The notes: generated by a model not told the origin, from the sequence alone. Shown: positions 15,840-24,859, counted from the first letter of the stretch. The stretch is 40,435 nt of DNA from an uncultured Fluviicola sp. (GCA_913009205.1 CAJVYC010000023.1:1-40435), one strand, 5' to 3'. Made by a program: numbers and translations.

Positions 15840-17254
15840 GGAAGCTGTGCGTCAAGAGCAATGAAGATTGCACACATAATCCAGATTGGAACTGCGGCTT
15901 TATCTGTGTCCAGATAATTGTTCAGTATACCGTGAACAAAATAGGCGACAAGAGACATGATCATTGCAAGCAATAATGTTCTTGTTTTCTTGTCCTCTGG
16001 TGGCCATTTAATGTAAAGGGTAATCGAATTGTAAAAGACTGCCGTGACGATTAATAACATCGTGATTAATCCCAAAAGACCCATTTCAGAAAGCGGACCC
16101 AAGTATTCACTATGCGCATTCCCAGCATCCCCGTTTGTTGTTGAGATAATCGTTGTGTTTTCTGGCTCTTGAAAGCGAGCATATTCAAACGCATAAGTTC
16201 CAGGTCCAAAACCGAAAACAGGACGTTCATAGAACATTTCAATCGCACATGACCAGCGATTAATTCGCTCTAGATTCGATGCATCCGTTGTTACATTTGT
16301 CGCACTTTGAAGTTTGTCTCCAAATTCCTTCGTGGTATGTTCCAATTTGTTTCGCTCCAATTCAATTTGGATTCCATCCCAAGAAATATACAAGAATATC
16401 AATCCAACTCCAGCCAACATTGCAAGGTATTTGAATTTGATTTTAAGTTTGATGACAGCAAGAACTGCAATGGCTGCAAACAAGCTCAGCCATGCCGCTC
16501 GTGTGTATGAGAAGAACAATCCAACCAACGTAATTCCAATTAACGTGATTAGAACCAGCTGAACTAAAGGTCCGTACTTTTTGGAAAAGTACAACCCAAA
16601 CAAAAGCGGAGTCACGAATGCAACTGTAGAACCGTAAATCGTATGGTCTTTAAAGAACGGCCACATTACCCAATGTCCTTCCTGTTCTCCAAACCCGTAG
16701 GAGGAGTGAACGATTAAGGTGTAAATAATCACAATTACCATTGAAGTGCTGAAAAGCCATAAAAAGCGCACAATATTCTTTTTCTCTTTGAAGATGATCG
16801 GTCCGAAAAGTAACAACGGCACAATGAACCACAAGCGGGCCAAAAGAAATTTAAAAGAAGCGGTTGGATTAGAACTGGTAATTGAAGTGACAAGTGTCCA
16901 CAAGAGGTAAAAACCAACGGCCCAAACGATTGGGTTCCGCCATACATGGACAGGGATAATTGCCTTTCGCAATTGCATCATAACAAGCATGAGCATCAGC
17001 CCGAAAAGAATGGGTTCGGTCGGAAGATACAATCCAATACCATCGGTGTATTCTTCAATGTTTACAGATAAAGGAGTAAGAAATGCAATTCCTAAAAAAG
17101 CATATTCGGTGTAATAGATAGCAAAGAAAATGGCTATTAAAGCAAGAGGAGCAAGCGCAAAAATTGCTTGATCATTGAAGACTAAGTAACCGATCAATCC
17201 GACAAACAGAAAACTGATGCCGAGGATCCATTTATTTTCTTTGAGAGCTTGCAA
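15809..17254 (-). CDS. O-antigen ligase/polymerase-like membrane protein
   Basis: 481 residues with about 10-12 membrane helices and a large loop at residues ~315-395 containing FGFGPGTYAFEYARF and NAHSEYLGPLSEMG. This GPGT...HSEYL pattern is the core of the Wzy_C/O-antigen ligase family, which joins or polymerises lipid-linked glycans on the periplasmic side. Whether it acts as ligase (WaaL) or polymerase (Wzy) cannot be told. The start is a TTG that directly follows the TAA of the Wzz-like gene, in the same reading frame, with no ATG available before residue ~85. The 3' end overlaps the terminator of the convergent operon. Confidence 0.87.
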   Translation of the reverse strand: MQALKENKWILGISFLFVGLIGYLVFNDQAIFALAPLALIAIFFAIYYTEYAFLGIAFLTPLSVNIEEYTDGIGLYLPTEPILFGLMLMLVMMQLRKAIIPVHVWRNPIVWAVGFYLLWTLVTSITSSNPTASFKFLLARLWFIVPLLLFGPIIFKEKKNIVRFLWLFSTSMVIVIIYTLIVHSSYGFGEQEGHWVMWPFFKDHTIYGSTVAFVTPLLFGLYFSKKYGPLVQLVLITLIGITLVGLFFSYTRAAWLSLFAAIAVLAVIKLKIKFKYLAMLAGVGLIFLYISWDGIQIELERNKLEHTTKEFGDKLQSATNVTTDASNLERINRWSCAIEMFYERPVFGFGPGTYAFEYARFQEPENTTIISTTNGDAGNAHSEYLGPLSEMGLLGLITMLLIVTAVFYNSITLYIKWPPEDKKTRTLLLAMIMSLVAYFVHGILNNYLDTDKAAVPIWIMCAIFIALDAQLPKKKNPELLD

Positions 17255-18250
17255 TTAAGCCGCTTTTCTCAATTCCGAAATTCTGTCCTTAACAAGGAGA
17301 GCAAAAATCATAAAGACAAATGCACCTATTGTAGCCAATAGGACAATGATCATTCTTTTTGGTTTGTCTTTTTTATCTGCAACCACTGCGCGCTCAACAA
17401 CAAATTTGTGGTTGAAATTCGTGTTGGCATTTGATTCCGATTGCTCATAAGAATCTTCGAACTTCGTCAGTTTGATAATACGCTCATCACGTTGTTGCTG
17501 TAATCCATCGTAAGACGCACCATGCAATGCATTTATCGCGATTTGCTCCTTAAAGAAAGCTTTGTCTTCTGCATTTTTTGACTCGTTATACGCTTGAAAA
17601 AGATTCGCTCTACTCTCGGTTGGAACAACGCCCAATTGAGATAAGCTGTCCAAATGTTCTTGAAGTCTTACTTTCTCAGAATCCAATTGATCTCTCTTCC
17701 GCTTGTTAATTTCAAAGGCTGGAATTGTTCGTTCTCTCACCATTTCATTCTTCACAGTATCGATTAAATCAACAATTCTATTTGCAATTTCCGCTGCCAT
17801 TTCACGATCTGGATCTGTTACATCAATCTGAATAGAACCGTAACGCGTTCTTGTATACTGAATGTGATCATCGTACGCTTTACCCAATTTGAAATTCTTG
17901 TTTGGATCGTCTTGACTGATTTTATAGTGTTTGATCAATTCGAATTCTTCAACGATTCTGTTCCTAACTCTCGAAGAAGCTAGAATTTGAACCAATTGTT
18001 CCGCCTGATCTTCTTCACCGAAATCCATTGCTGCTGCTTTGGCATTTCTTTGTTCCGAAAAGGAAACGGTACTTGTCGCTGCTGGGAAAACAATAGCAGT
18101 AGATTTAAACTGCGGTGTAATCATCAAAGAAACAACGATAGCCACTACCATGGCAATTACAGTGCCTATTATAATGATCTTTCTTTTTTTCCAAATGAAC
18201 AATAAAAGATTTTGTCGTTCTTGATCTAATTCGTTGGTTTGTTTTATCAT
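17255..18250 (-). CDS. Wzz-like polysaccharide chain-length determinant
   Basis: 331 residues. Typical Wzz topology: an N-terminal membrane helix (residues ~26-50, KIIIIGTVIAMVVAIVV), a periplasmic region with a long coiled coil (~175-265), and a C-terminal membrane helix (~300-322, IIVLLATIGAFVFMIFALLV). There is no cytoplasmic kinase domain. It sets the modal length of glycan chains made with the polymerase. A TATCTTTG element at 18276-18269 gives a ~12-nt leader. The stop codon TAA is followed immediately, in frame, by the TTG of the ligase-like gene, so the two are obligately co-transcribed. Confidence 0.88.
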   Translation of the reverse strand: MIKQTNELDQERQNLLLFIWKKRKIIIIGTVIAMVVAIVVSLMITPQFKSTAIVFPAATSTVSFSEQRNAKAAAMDFGEEDQAEQLVQILASSRVRNRIVEEFELIKHYKISQDDPNKNFKLGKAYDDHIQYTRTRYGSIQIDVTDPDREMAAEIANRIVDLIDTVKNEMVRERTIPAFEINKRKRDQLDSEKVRLQEHLDSLSQLGVVPTESRANLFQAYNESKNAEDKAFFKEQIAINALHGASYDGLQQQRDERIIKLTKFEDSYEQSESNANTNFNHKFVVERAVVADKKDKPKRMIIVLLATIGAFVFMIFALLVKDRISELRKAA

Positions 18251-18268
18251 GTCTCAATATTGGTAGCG

Positions 18269-18276
18269 CAAAGATA
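18269..18276 (-). promoter_or_regulatory. -7 promoter element of the Wzz/ligase operon (TATCTTTG)
   Basis: Exact TAnnTTTG on the minus strand, 18 bp upstream of the Wzz ATG. The same 8-mer serves lysS and hemJ in this window. Confidence 0.55.
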
Positions 18277-18476
18277 GAATTTCTCTAGCAGTCTTATTGC
18301 TTGGCTTTATTAATTTTTCAAGACCGCAAGAAACAAAGCTCAAAATGAGATTTTGGGCAGTAAATTCTTTAGCAAGAACCGTCAGGGTTGGTTTCATCGA
18401 ATGCTGCAGTAAGGTTTGTTTTGGTCAATTCTATTAACCCTTAAAAATTGATTTTATTTCATGCACCCCAGAATAA

Positions 18477-18506
18477 TTGTTGATTTATTCATTTTCCGTA
18501 TGTTTG
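18477..18506 (+). promoter_or_regulatory. Complete Bacteroidota promoter, TTG-N19-TATGTTTG
   Basis: TTG at 18477-18479, exactly 19 bp, then TATGTTTG at 18499-18506. This is a full match to the -33/-7 consensus and the best promoter in the window. Predicted transcription start is near 18513, leaving a ~16-nt leader before the methyltransferase ATG at 18529. Confidence 0.75.
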
Positions 18507-18528
18507 CGCTTCAAAATGAGGGTAGTTA

Positions 18529-19386
18529 ATGGTCAAATCTATTTATAAGTTTTTTTCATCGCGGTTTCAGAATGTATTCTTGGATTACAAGGTTGACTTC
18601 AAACCTCGTAATGGTCATGGAAATGGTGGCCCACATCCACGATTGAATAAAATTGTTGATGGAGAAAGAGAAGCTTATAAAACCTTACTTGCTCAATTTG
18701 TCGATTTTAAAGACGTTTTCCATTCCATCAAAAAGACGGGGGAAGAATCGAATGAAGACAATCCTGCTTGGAACAATACAATGCTTCCCGGTCTGGATAT
18801 TATTTCTCTTTACAGTTTATTGCGTTTAAAAAATCCGTCGAAGTATATCGAAATTGGTTCTGGTAATTCAACGAAAGTAGTCCGTAAGGCAATTACTCAA
18901 GGGGAATTAAAAACGGAAATTACATCGATTGATCCGTATCCAAGAGCGAGTATTGACGCAATGTCTGATCACGTGATTCGAAAGCCACTTGAAGATATTG
19001 AAAACTACGATTTCATTTCAGATGGATTGCAAGCTGGAGATGTGTTATTTATTGACAACTCTCACCGATGCCTGCCGAATTCGGATGTGACAGTTTGTTT
19101 CATGGAATTGCTTCCGGAATTGAACAAAGGCGTTATTGTTCATGTTCACGACATTTACATTCCTTACGATTATCCGCAGTTCATGTGCGATAGAGCGTAT
19201 TCTGAGCAATATGTGTTGGCCGCGTTTATTTTGGCGAATTCTGAAAGATACAAACCAGTAATGCCTGCTTATTTTGTAAGTGAGGACAAAGAGTTGGCGG
19301 ATATCTTATTGCCAATTTGGGAGCATGAAAACCTTAGCGGAGTTGAAAGACACGGTGGTTCTTTCTGGTTCGAAGTAATGTCGTAA
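18529..19386 (+). CDS. Class I SAM-dependent methyltransferase-like protein
   Basis: 285 residues, soluble. Residues ~100-230 carry a Rossmann-type methyltransferase core: motif I YIEIGSGNST (about 106-115), ITSIDPYPRA (the acidic motif II) and DVLFIDNSHR with a downstream VHVHDIYIP. The DNSH and HDI pair is seen in the Methyltransf_24 type, whose members often modify sugars or surface glycans. Substrate unknown; placement between a Wzz/ligase pair and a flippase suggests a glycan or its lipid carrier. It stands alone on the plus strand with its own excellent promoter and ends 2 bp before the convergent flippase stop. Confidence 0.82.
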   Translation: MVKSIYKFFSSRFQNVFLDYKVDFKPRNGHGNGGPHPRLNKIVDGEREAYKTLLAQFVDFKDVFHSIKKTGEESNEDNPAWNNTMLPGLDIISLYSLLRLKNPSKYIEIGSGNSTKVVRKAITQGELKTEITSIDPYPRASIDAMSDHVIRKPLEDIENYDFISDGLQAGDVLFIDNSHRCLPNSDVTVCFMELLPELNKGVIVHVHDIYIPYDYPQFMCDRAYSEQYVLAAFILANSERYKPVMPAYFVSEDKELADILLPIWEHENLSGVERHGGSFWFEVMS

Positions 19387-19388
19387 AA

Positions 19389-20822
19389 CTATTCCTTCAG
19401 TTTCAATATCAATCTCAAGTTCTTTAAATCAATCAATTTAAAGAGCATCATTCCCACAACACCTGCGGAACACAATCCAAACAGGGCCAGGCCTGAATCT
19501 GCTTTCACGTAGAAGCAAAGTGTAAACAGCAAAGAAATGAAAATTGAAAACCGTCCAACGGCTAAAAACGTAAACTTCATTTTAAGGACAGACACGCTGT
19601 AAATAAATTGGATTAAGGAGATTAAAGATTGCGTTATTACCGTTGCAATTGCAGCTCCTGTCGCTCCATACTTTGGAATTAGAATTGAATTGATTGTAAC
19701 GTTAATTACAATTCCAATGGCAGAAATCGTATTCAAGAATTTCATGTCGCCTTTTGCGGTAAGTAAAGTGCCAAAAACAATTGTTGAGCACATTCCAATG
19801 AAGCTAAACATCAGTAATTGGAATGGAACTTTGCTTTCTGCTATGTCATTATTGTAGATCAAACTAAGGATGTATTCACTATTAAAGAAGCTTACAATTC
19901 CAATAAGTATTGCGCCACCGATTAAAAGTTTTGATGCTGTGGATAGGAGTGGAGTAACGTTTTCTTTTTGCTTGAACATCTTCGAGAAGATGGGAAAAAG
20001 AAGCGATGAAAAAATCATTGCGAACATGAAAAAGGCATTGAGCAATCGGAATCCTTTTGCGTAAAACCCTGCCTCTACTGCACCATTGGCATGCATTCGT
20101 TCGACCATTACAGAATCGATTCGTGTGTAGATCATCATTAAGAAGATTAATAATGCGTACGGGAAGCTTTTCTTAATAATGCTGTAAGAGAACGCCGGAC
20201 TAAATTTCAATCTAGGAACTCCAAATTGGGAGAACAGCATAATGGCTGCTACAACAAGCGTAATACAGTAACATAAGGTCTGAATCCAAATGAACCATTC
20301 TATTTTGAAAGGAGCACTTGTAACTGGAGTGTAGATTAAAATCCCGCAGAATATGATCAATAAAAAGCGATCTAAAATGCTGATGATGGCATCAGTTTTA
20401 AACATCAGTAAGCCCCCAAAATGACTTCTAGCGTATGATATTAGAGTAATAATAAACTGATTCAAGACAAGGAAACTCAGAAGGTACATTTGATATCCGT
20501 TCCAATTCAATAAGTAGCCTATTCCAAAAGCAACAACTGCATACAGGCCAAAGAGAATAAATCTAAACGTAAGAACATTATTCAAATATTTAGAAGCATC
20601 TTCTGGGTGCTGGGCAACATTTTTTGTTGTGAAATTGTTGATTCCTAAATCAAGAAGAATGTTGAATAGAAAAGAGAAGTTGAGCAATGAGAAATAGATG
20701 CCGTAATCAGCATCACCAACTCTATTCTGAACAGCAGCATCAATTCCAAAAATCGCGATTGGTTTCACCAAAAGGTTCAACAGAACCATTAACGCCAAAT
20801 TGGAAATGAATTTTTTTTGCAT
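19389..20822 (-). CDS. Polysaccharide flippase (Wzx-like)
   Basis: 477 residues from the chosen ATG at 20822 (MQKKFISNLALMVLLN). The frame opens at 20897, but the extra 25 residues are polar and the TATTTTTG promoter element lies at 20902-20895, so a start at 20897 would precede the transcript. About 12-14 membrane helices cover the whole length, with the DADYGIYFSLLNFSFLFNILLDLGINNF region typical of O-antigen flippases. It exports lipid-linked glycan units to the periplasm for the ligase/polymerase and Wzz encoded nearby. This is the second flippase in the window and the two differ clearly, so they probably serve different glycans. Confidence 0.87.
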   Translation of the reverse strand: MQKKFISNLALMVLLNLLVKPIAIFGIDAAVQNRVGDADYGIYFSLLNFSFLFNILLDLGINNFTTKNVAQHPEDASKYLNNVLTFRFILFGLYAVVAFGIGYLLNWNGYQMYLLSFLVLNQFIITLISYARSHFGGLLMFKTDAIISILDRFLLIIFCGILIYTPVTSAPFKIEWFIWIQTLCYCITLVVAAIMLFSQFGVPRLKFSPAFSYSIIKKSFPYALLIFLMMIYTRIDSVMVERMHANGAVEAGFYAKGFRLLNAFFMFAMIFSSLLFPIFSKMFKQKENVTPLLSTASKLLIGGAILIGIVSFFNSEYILSLIYNNDIAESKVPFQLLMFSFIGMCSTIVFGTLLTAKGDMKFLNTISAIGIVINVTINSILIPKYGATGAAIATVITQSLISLIQFIYSVSVLKMKFTFLAVGRFSIFISLLFTLCFYVKADSGLALFGLCSAGVVGMMLFKLIDLKNLRLILKLKE

Positions 20823-20860
20823 CCGAAGATATTCTCTAAATCGAGTTGCTATAGTAGACT

Positions 20861-20916
20861 CGATCAACTTTTGATCTACATCTATTGAACAGCGCAAAAA
20901 TAGGAAAAGTTGATCG
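20861..20916. promoter_or_regulatory. 12-bp perfect inverted repeat around the flippase promoter
   Basis: CGATCAACTTTT (20861-20872) and AAAAGTTGATCG (20905-20916) are exact reverse complements, 44 bp centre to centre, about four helical turns. They flank the TATTTTTG element, one arm upstream of it and one inside the leader. The left arm also forms a small local hairpin, GATCAA/TTGATC (20862-20876). It may be a looping operator, or an RNA stem in read-through transcripts from the response regulator gene that ends at 20917. Confidence 0.5.
20895..20902 (-). promoter_or_regulatory. -7 promoter element of the second flippase (TATTTTTG)
   Basis: Exact TAnnTTTG on the minus strand with predicted start near 20888, giving a ~66-nt leader to the ATG at 20822. 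It lies between the two arms of the 12-bp inverted repeat. Confidence 0.45.
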
Positions 20917-21606
20917 TTATTTAACCACTAGTTTGAATCCCTTGCCATGAACGTTCATTATTTCAATAGTATCATCTTCTCTAAGCGCTTTTCGGAGTTT
21001 AGCAATGTAAACATCCATACTTCTACCATTGAAGTAGTTATCATCACCCCAAATAGCTCGCAGCGTCGCTTGGCGGTCTAAAATCTCATTCTGATTTTTA
21101 ACCAGAAGCTTCAGCAATTGATTCTCTTTCGTTGTCAATTTTTTAACCTCATCTTTTAAATGTAGCAATCGAATTTCTGGTTCATATTTGATACTTCCAA
21201 TGAAATGGTTTTCGTCCAGGTTGATTACTTCTGGCTCAGATCTGCGAAGAATAGCCGTAATTCTCGCCAGAAGCTCTTCCATAGCGAATGGCTTCGTCAA
21301 ATAATCATCCGCTCCGATTTCGAAACCTTCCAGTTTGTCTTCCTTCATTGATTTGGCCGTAAGGAATAGAATTGAAACTTTTTTATCAATTTCACGGATT
21401 TCTTTTGCCAGAGTAAATCCATCCATTTCAGGCATCATAACATCGAAGATGCAAAATTGAAAAGTGTCTGCATTAAATTTTTCAAATGCGATTTTTCCGT
21501 TTTGCGCCAAGGTAACTTTGAATCCTTTCGATTTCAAAAAGGTATGTAATAAGTGCCCTAAATTGATATCATCTTCCGCTAGTAAAATTGATATTTCTTT
21601 TTCCAT
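20917..21606 (-). CDS. OmpR-family response regulator
   Basis: 229 residues. Receiver domain (1-120) with D12/D13, phospho-acceptor D55 in IFDVMMPEMDG, T83 and K105, all present; then a winged-helix DNA-binding domain (~130-229) with LTTKENQLLKLLV, the recognition-helix region GRSMDVYIAKLRKAL, and the wing VHGKGFKLV. ATG start 2 bp after the kinase stop. Similar to RprY-type regulators of Bacteroidota. Regulon unknown. The flippase downstream has its own promoter but may also receive read-through. Confidence 0.95.
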   Translation of the reverse strand: MEKEISILLAEDDINLGHLLHTFLKSKGFKVTLAQNGKIAFEKFNADTFQFCIFDVMMPEMDGFTLAKEIREIDKKVSILFLTAKSMKEDKLEGFEIGADDYLTKPFAMEELLARITAILRRSEPEVINLDENHFIGSIKYEPEIRLLHLKDEVKKLTTKENQLLKLLVKNQNEILDRQATLRAIWGDDNYFNGRSMDVYIAKLRKALREDDTIEIMNVHGKGFKLVVK

Positions 21607-21608
21607 GT

Positions 21609-23270
21609 CTAATCTTTTATTAAAATAATGAACTCAGAACCAGAACCAAACCTGCTTTTCACAGTGATGTTCCAGTCATGTAATTCAGCAATAGCTTTCA
21701 CATAACTTAGCCCCAATCCAAAACCTTTTACATTATGAATGTTGCCAGTAGGTATACGGTACAGTTTATCAAATATTTTGTTCAAGTGTTCTTTTTTTAT
21801 TCCAATGCCCTCATCTTGAACGGATAGTTTTATTTGTTTTCCATCTGATTTTAACTTCACTTTTACCTGTGGAGCGTCTCCGCTGTATTTTATCGCATTG
21901 TCAACCAAATTCGAGATCAGGTTTGAAATGTGCATTCTGTCGCCCGAAACAAAGACTTCTGCTTCTGGTAATTCCACTTTAATTTCTCCTCCAGAACCAC
22001 TAATTCTGAACTTTGCATTATCAATAATGTGTCCAATTAATTCTTTGAGATCAATACGCTCCGCATTGATTTTCAGTTCCCTTTTATCCAAAGTCGCGCT
22101 TTGAAGAATACGCTCAACCAACAAGCCGAGGCGCTTATTCTCTTCGGTGATCATCTTCACGAAAGGTTTTGTCTCTTCGTTAACTTCCTTCACCATGTCG
22201 GAATCATTCATTGCTTGACAGGCGAGAGAAATTGTTGAGATAGGTGTTTTAAATTCGTGGGTCATATTAGAAATAAAATCATTTTTCATTTCAGAAAGTT
22301 TCCGTTGAATAAGAATCGTTCGGAACATGAAAATCATGGCGATTATTATCAAAATAACTACAGAAATGTTGATTGCCAATCCTCCCCACATTGACTTCAA
22401 AACAAAGGCATGTTGCTTTGGGAATCGAATGAATAGGTAGAGATCTTCATCCAGCGAGTTGCTTGGAAAGAGCAGCGTTTTATGTGCTTCTAAAGTATCG
22501 AGGTTTGTTACATAGTTCGATGGCGCTTTCTTGAATTTAATTGGAATCTTGTTCTCATCAGTAACTACATATTGAAATCCTTTCGGTAAGCTTTTAATAG
22601 TCAACTCTGTTTCCAGGGCGGAATCTAAAAAGGTAATATCCAAACGTTCAGCAGGTGTTTCGTATACATTATTCCGAAATACGTCGATCATCATTTCATT
22701 GACGAAACGCGCTTTTTTCAGAATTTTCTGCACAACCCGTTGGTCCAATTGGAACGCAATCTTTATAGAATCTTGGTTGACTGGATTGTTGCCGTGCTTG
22801 TTGTAAAGGTCGCGCAATTGACGAACATCACGGGCTAAAACGCGTTGCTCAGCTGTTAATCCCGAAATGGAATCGTATGACTTTCCTTTAATGATGAGGT
22901 AGTTTTGCATTTTGCCATCCTCATAAATGGCCGTATCTTCAATGGAAATTGATTCTTCAGCAGAAAGCAGCGTTTTGAATTCTTCCTTCAGAACATCTTT
23001 GTACTTAATGCTAAAGTCTTTGTTTACAACGGCCAAATAACGGCGGATATCTTCTGCCTTCTCATGTGTCATGGCGATTCTATCCAAAGTCATGGAGAAA
23101 CGATCGTCAAACTCAGCCGATTTCGTCTCGTAGAGTTGCGCCGATTGAAATGCCTGAATGATCATCAATGCAAGCATTGCGGCCACTACAAGTATTAGAA
23201 TAGAATTAACTCTGATTTTTTTAACCATTAACTGTTTTTTGTTCAATTTAGTGGAAACGGCAGTTGACAC
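21609..23270 (-). CDS. Sensor histidine kinase of the OmpR-type pair
   Basis: 553 residues if translation begins at the GTG at 23270, or 539 from the ATG at 23228 (MVKKIRVN), which fits the membrane topology equally well. Membrane helix ~21-41, a ~250-residue periplasmic sensor domain I do not recognise, second helix ~296-316, then HisKA with the phospho-accepting H338 in MTHEFKTP (numbering from GTG), N box SNLVDNAIKYS, G1 DEGIGI and G2 GFGLGLSYVKAI. No HAMP domain is obvious. Architecture is like RprX. It phosphorylates the regulator encoded 2 bp downstream; the signal is unknown. Confidence 0.94.
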   Translation of the reverse strand: MSTAVSTKLNKKQLMVKKIRVNSILILVVAAMLALMIIQAFQSAQLYETKSAEFDDRFSMTLDRIAMTHEKAEDIRRYLAVVNKDFSIKYKDVLKEEFKTLLSAEESISIEDTAIYEDGKMQNYLIIKGKSYDSISGLTAEQRVLARDVRQLRDLYNKHGNNPVNQDSIKIAFQLDQRVVQKILKKARFVNEMMIDVFRNNVYETPAERLDITFLDSALETELTIKSLPKGFQYVVTDENKIPIKFKKAPSNYVTNLDTLEAHKTLLFPSNSLDEDLYLFIRFPKQHAFVLKSMWGGLAINISVVILIIIAMIFMFRTILIQRKLSEMKNDFISNMTHEFKTPISTISLACQAMNDSDMVKEVNEETKPFVKMITEENKRLGLLVERILQSATLDKRELKINAERIDLKELIGHIIDNAKFRISGSGGEIKVELPEAEVFVSGDRMHISNLISNLVDNAIKYSGDAPQVKVKLKSDGKQIKLSVQDEGIGIKKEHLNKIFDKLYRIPTGNIHNVKGFGLGLSYVKAIAELHDWNITVKSRFGSGSEFIILIKD

Positions 23271-23392
23271 TGGTGTGCTTAACTTTTTTTAACAGGCGGG
23301 TGGCAAGATAATTATTCGTGTAAAGTTTGAGTGGTAATAGAATTGGTGTTTTCATAATTGAATTAACATAGCTGATATTGCTTTGTGAACTC

Positions 23393-24859
23393 TCAAAACA
23401 CCCTCTCAAAACCTTCCCCATTAAATCGATAAACACCTCCATTTCCCATTGCAAAAAGCAAACCACCATTTACATCTTCGTAGATCTGCCAAATCATTTG
23501 TGACACAAGATTTTCACCTATGACATAGTTTTTCATCGTTGTGCCGTCATATTTCCAAGCCCCTGTATCTCGATCTCCGAACCAAATATTTCCTTTGTTG
23601 TCTTCCGTAATCGCAAAAATATGTTTTAGATTTCCAGGGTGTGAACGATTTCCATTTCTGTCACTGTTCTCGTGAATTAACTCATTTTTTTCTGAAAAAT
23701 TAAGTATTGAATTCCCTTGTTTCAGTAAAACACCAAGACCATTGTTTCCAATCCATAAATTGCCTTTACTGTCTTCTAAAATACTTCGAACATGAAGATA
23801 TTCATCCCCGTTCGTAAGGCTTGAATCCGTTCCGTCTATTATTTCAAAAGTTTTGCCATCATATCCAAATACAGCATCATACGTGGCGATCCAAAGATTG
23901 CCTTTCTTACCTTTTGAAAGCCCGGTATTTCCAAAATCACGGAAGTTGCTGTGTCCTGCTTGGACGGGAAGTTCGAAATAGTCTACTTGCTCACCATTAT
24001 AGCGATAAACTCCAGCTGACTCGCCTGCATTAAACCAAAGATAATTGTCATCAAGTTCCCAGTTTTCGTCGACAGGCATAGGTCTTAAAGTCGAAGTGTT
24101 TGGGTGGTGATTTTCAATGATTCCGTTCGTATAACTACATACCCCTTTGGCTGTTCCGAACCAAATGGTACCGTTCTGATCTTCTTGAATCGTTCGAACT
24201 TGATTGTCACTGAGCCCATCACTGACCGTGAAATACGTAAAATTTTCTCCGTCAAACAAACAGGCTCCTTCTTGGTTGCTGCCAAACCAAAAATTCCCCT
24301 TGCTGTCTTGAAGAATGGCGCGAATACCTGTGTTGTACTTTAGGGTGTCGGGAATTATCGTCTTAAGATTTAAAGTATCCAGATTTGAATTGCTTGAAAA
24401 TAATCTGCGAACCTGTAAAAACCGTTTCGTGTAATTCGAAGAATAATAATCCGTGACTGTCACACCGTAATGTTTTTTCGAACTGGAACAATGAATGAAT
24501 TTCAACTCCTCTTCGCTCTTTTCGATTACAATTCCAACATGTCCAATAGTCTTACTTCCATCGCCTGTTCCAGAAAACACGATGCAATCTCCAACTTTGC
24601 TTTCTTCTAGTGCTACCTTTTCACCTAAAGTGCCATATGCTTTTGAACTTCTTGAGCTCTTAACGTCGAATGAACTGTAAATGTACGACGTGAATCCAGA
24701 GCAATCGAAGCTCACGTTTGGATTGCTTGTTCCCCACTTGTAGGTAACACCAACTTGGGATTTTGCCAATTCAACCAATGAATCAATATTGACTGTGCCA
24801 TCTTGAGCAGAGGTTTCAAAGCTTAGAAAAGCCCAAAAGAGAAAGACAATTGATTTCAC
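23393..24859 (-). CDS. Secreted NlpC/P60 peptidase fused to a two-component-regulator-type beta-propeller
   Basis: 488 residues from a GTG start; an in-frame TAA lies four codons upstream, so no earlier start exists. Signal peptide of ~18 residues (ending TSAQ). Residues ~25-150 are an NlpC/P60 domain with the likely catalytic triad C53 (FDCSGF), H107 (IGHVGIV) and H123 (FIHCSS), which usually cleaves D-Glu to diamino acid bonds in peptidoglycan stem peptides. Residues ~175-488 are repeated blades of the form ILQDSKGNFWFGS, IQEDQNGTIWFGT and ITEDNKGNIWFGD, the ligand-sensor propeller usually found in hybrid kinases of Bacteroidota. There is no membrane or kinase domain afterwards. This combination is unusual. 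Divergent from the gene at 24979. Confidence 0.88.
   Translation of the reverse strand: MKSIVFLFWAFLSFETSAQDGTVNIDSLVELAKSQVGVTYKWGTSNPNVSFDCSGFTSYIYSSFDVKSSRSSKAYGTLGEKVALEESKVGDCIVFSGTGDGSKTIGHVGIVIEKSEEELKFIHCSSSKKHYGVTVTDYYSSNYTKRFLQVRRLFSSNSNLDTLNLKTIIPDTLKYNTGIRAILQDSKGNFWFGSNQEGACLFDGENFTYFTVSDGLSDNQVRTIQEDQNGTIWFGTAKGVCSYTNGIIENHHPNTSTLRPMPVDENWELDDNYLWFNAGESAGVYRYNGEQVDYFELPVQAGHSNFRDFGNTGLSKGKKGNLWIATYDAVFGYDGKTFEIIDGTDSSLTNGDEYLHVRSILEDSKGNLWIGNNGLGVLLKQGNSILNFSEKNELIHENSDRNGNRSHPGNLKHIFAITEDNKGNIWFGDRDTGAWKYDGTTMKNYVIGENLVSQMIWQIYEDVNGGLLFAMGNGGVYRFNGEGFERVF

Noticed and set aside
19389-20897. Start of the second flippase at 20897
   Set aside because: The extra 25 residues are polar and the predicted promoter element lies at 20895-20902, so the ATG at 20822 is preferred.
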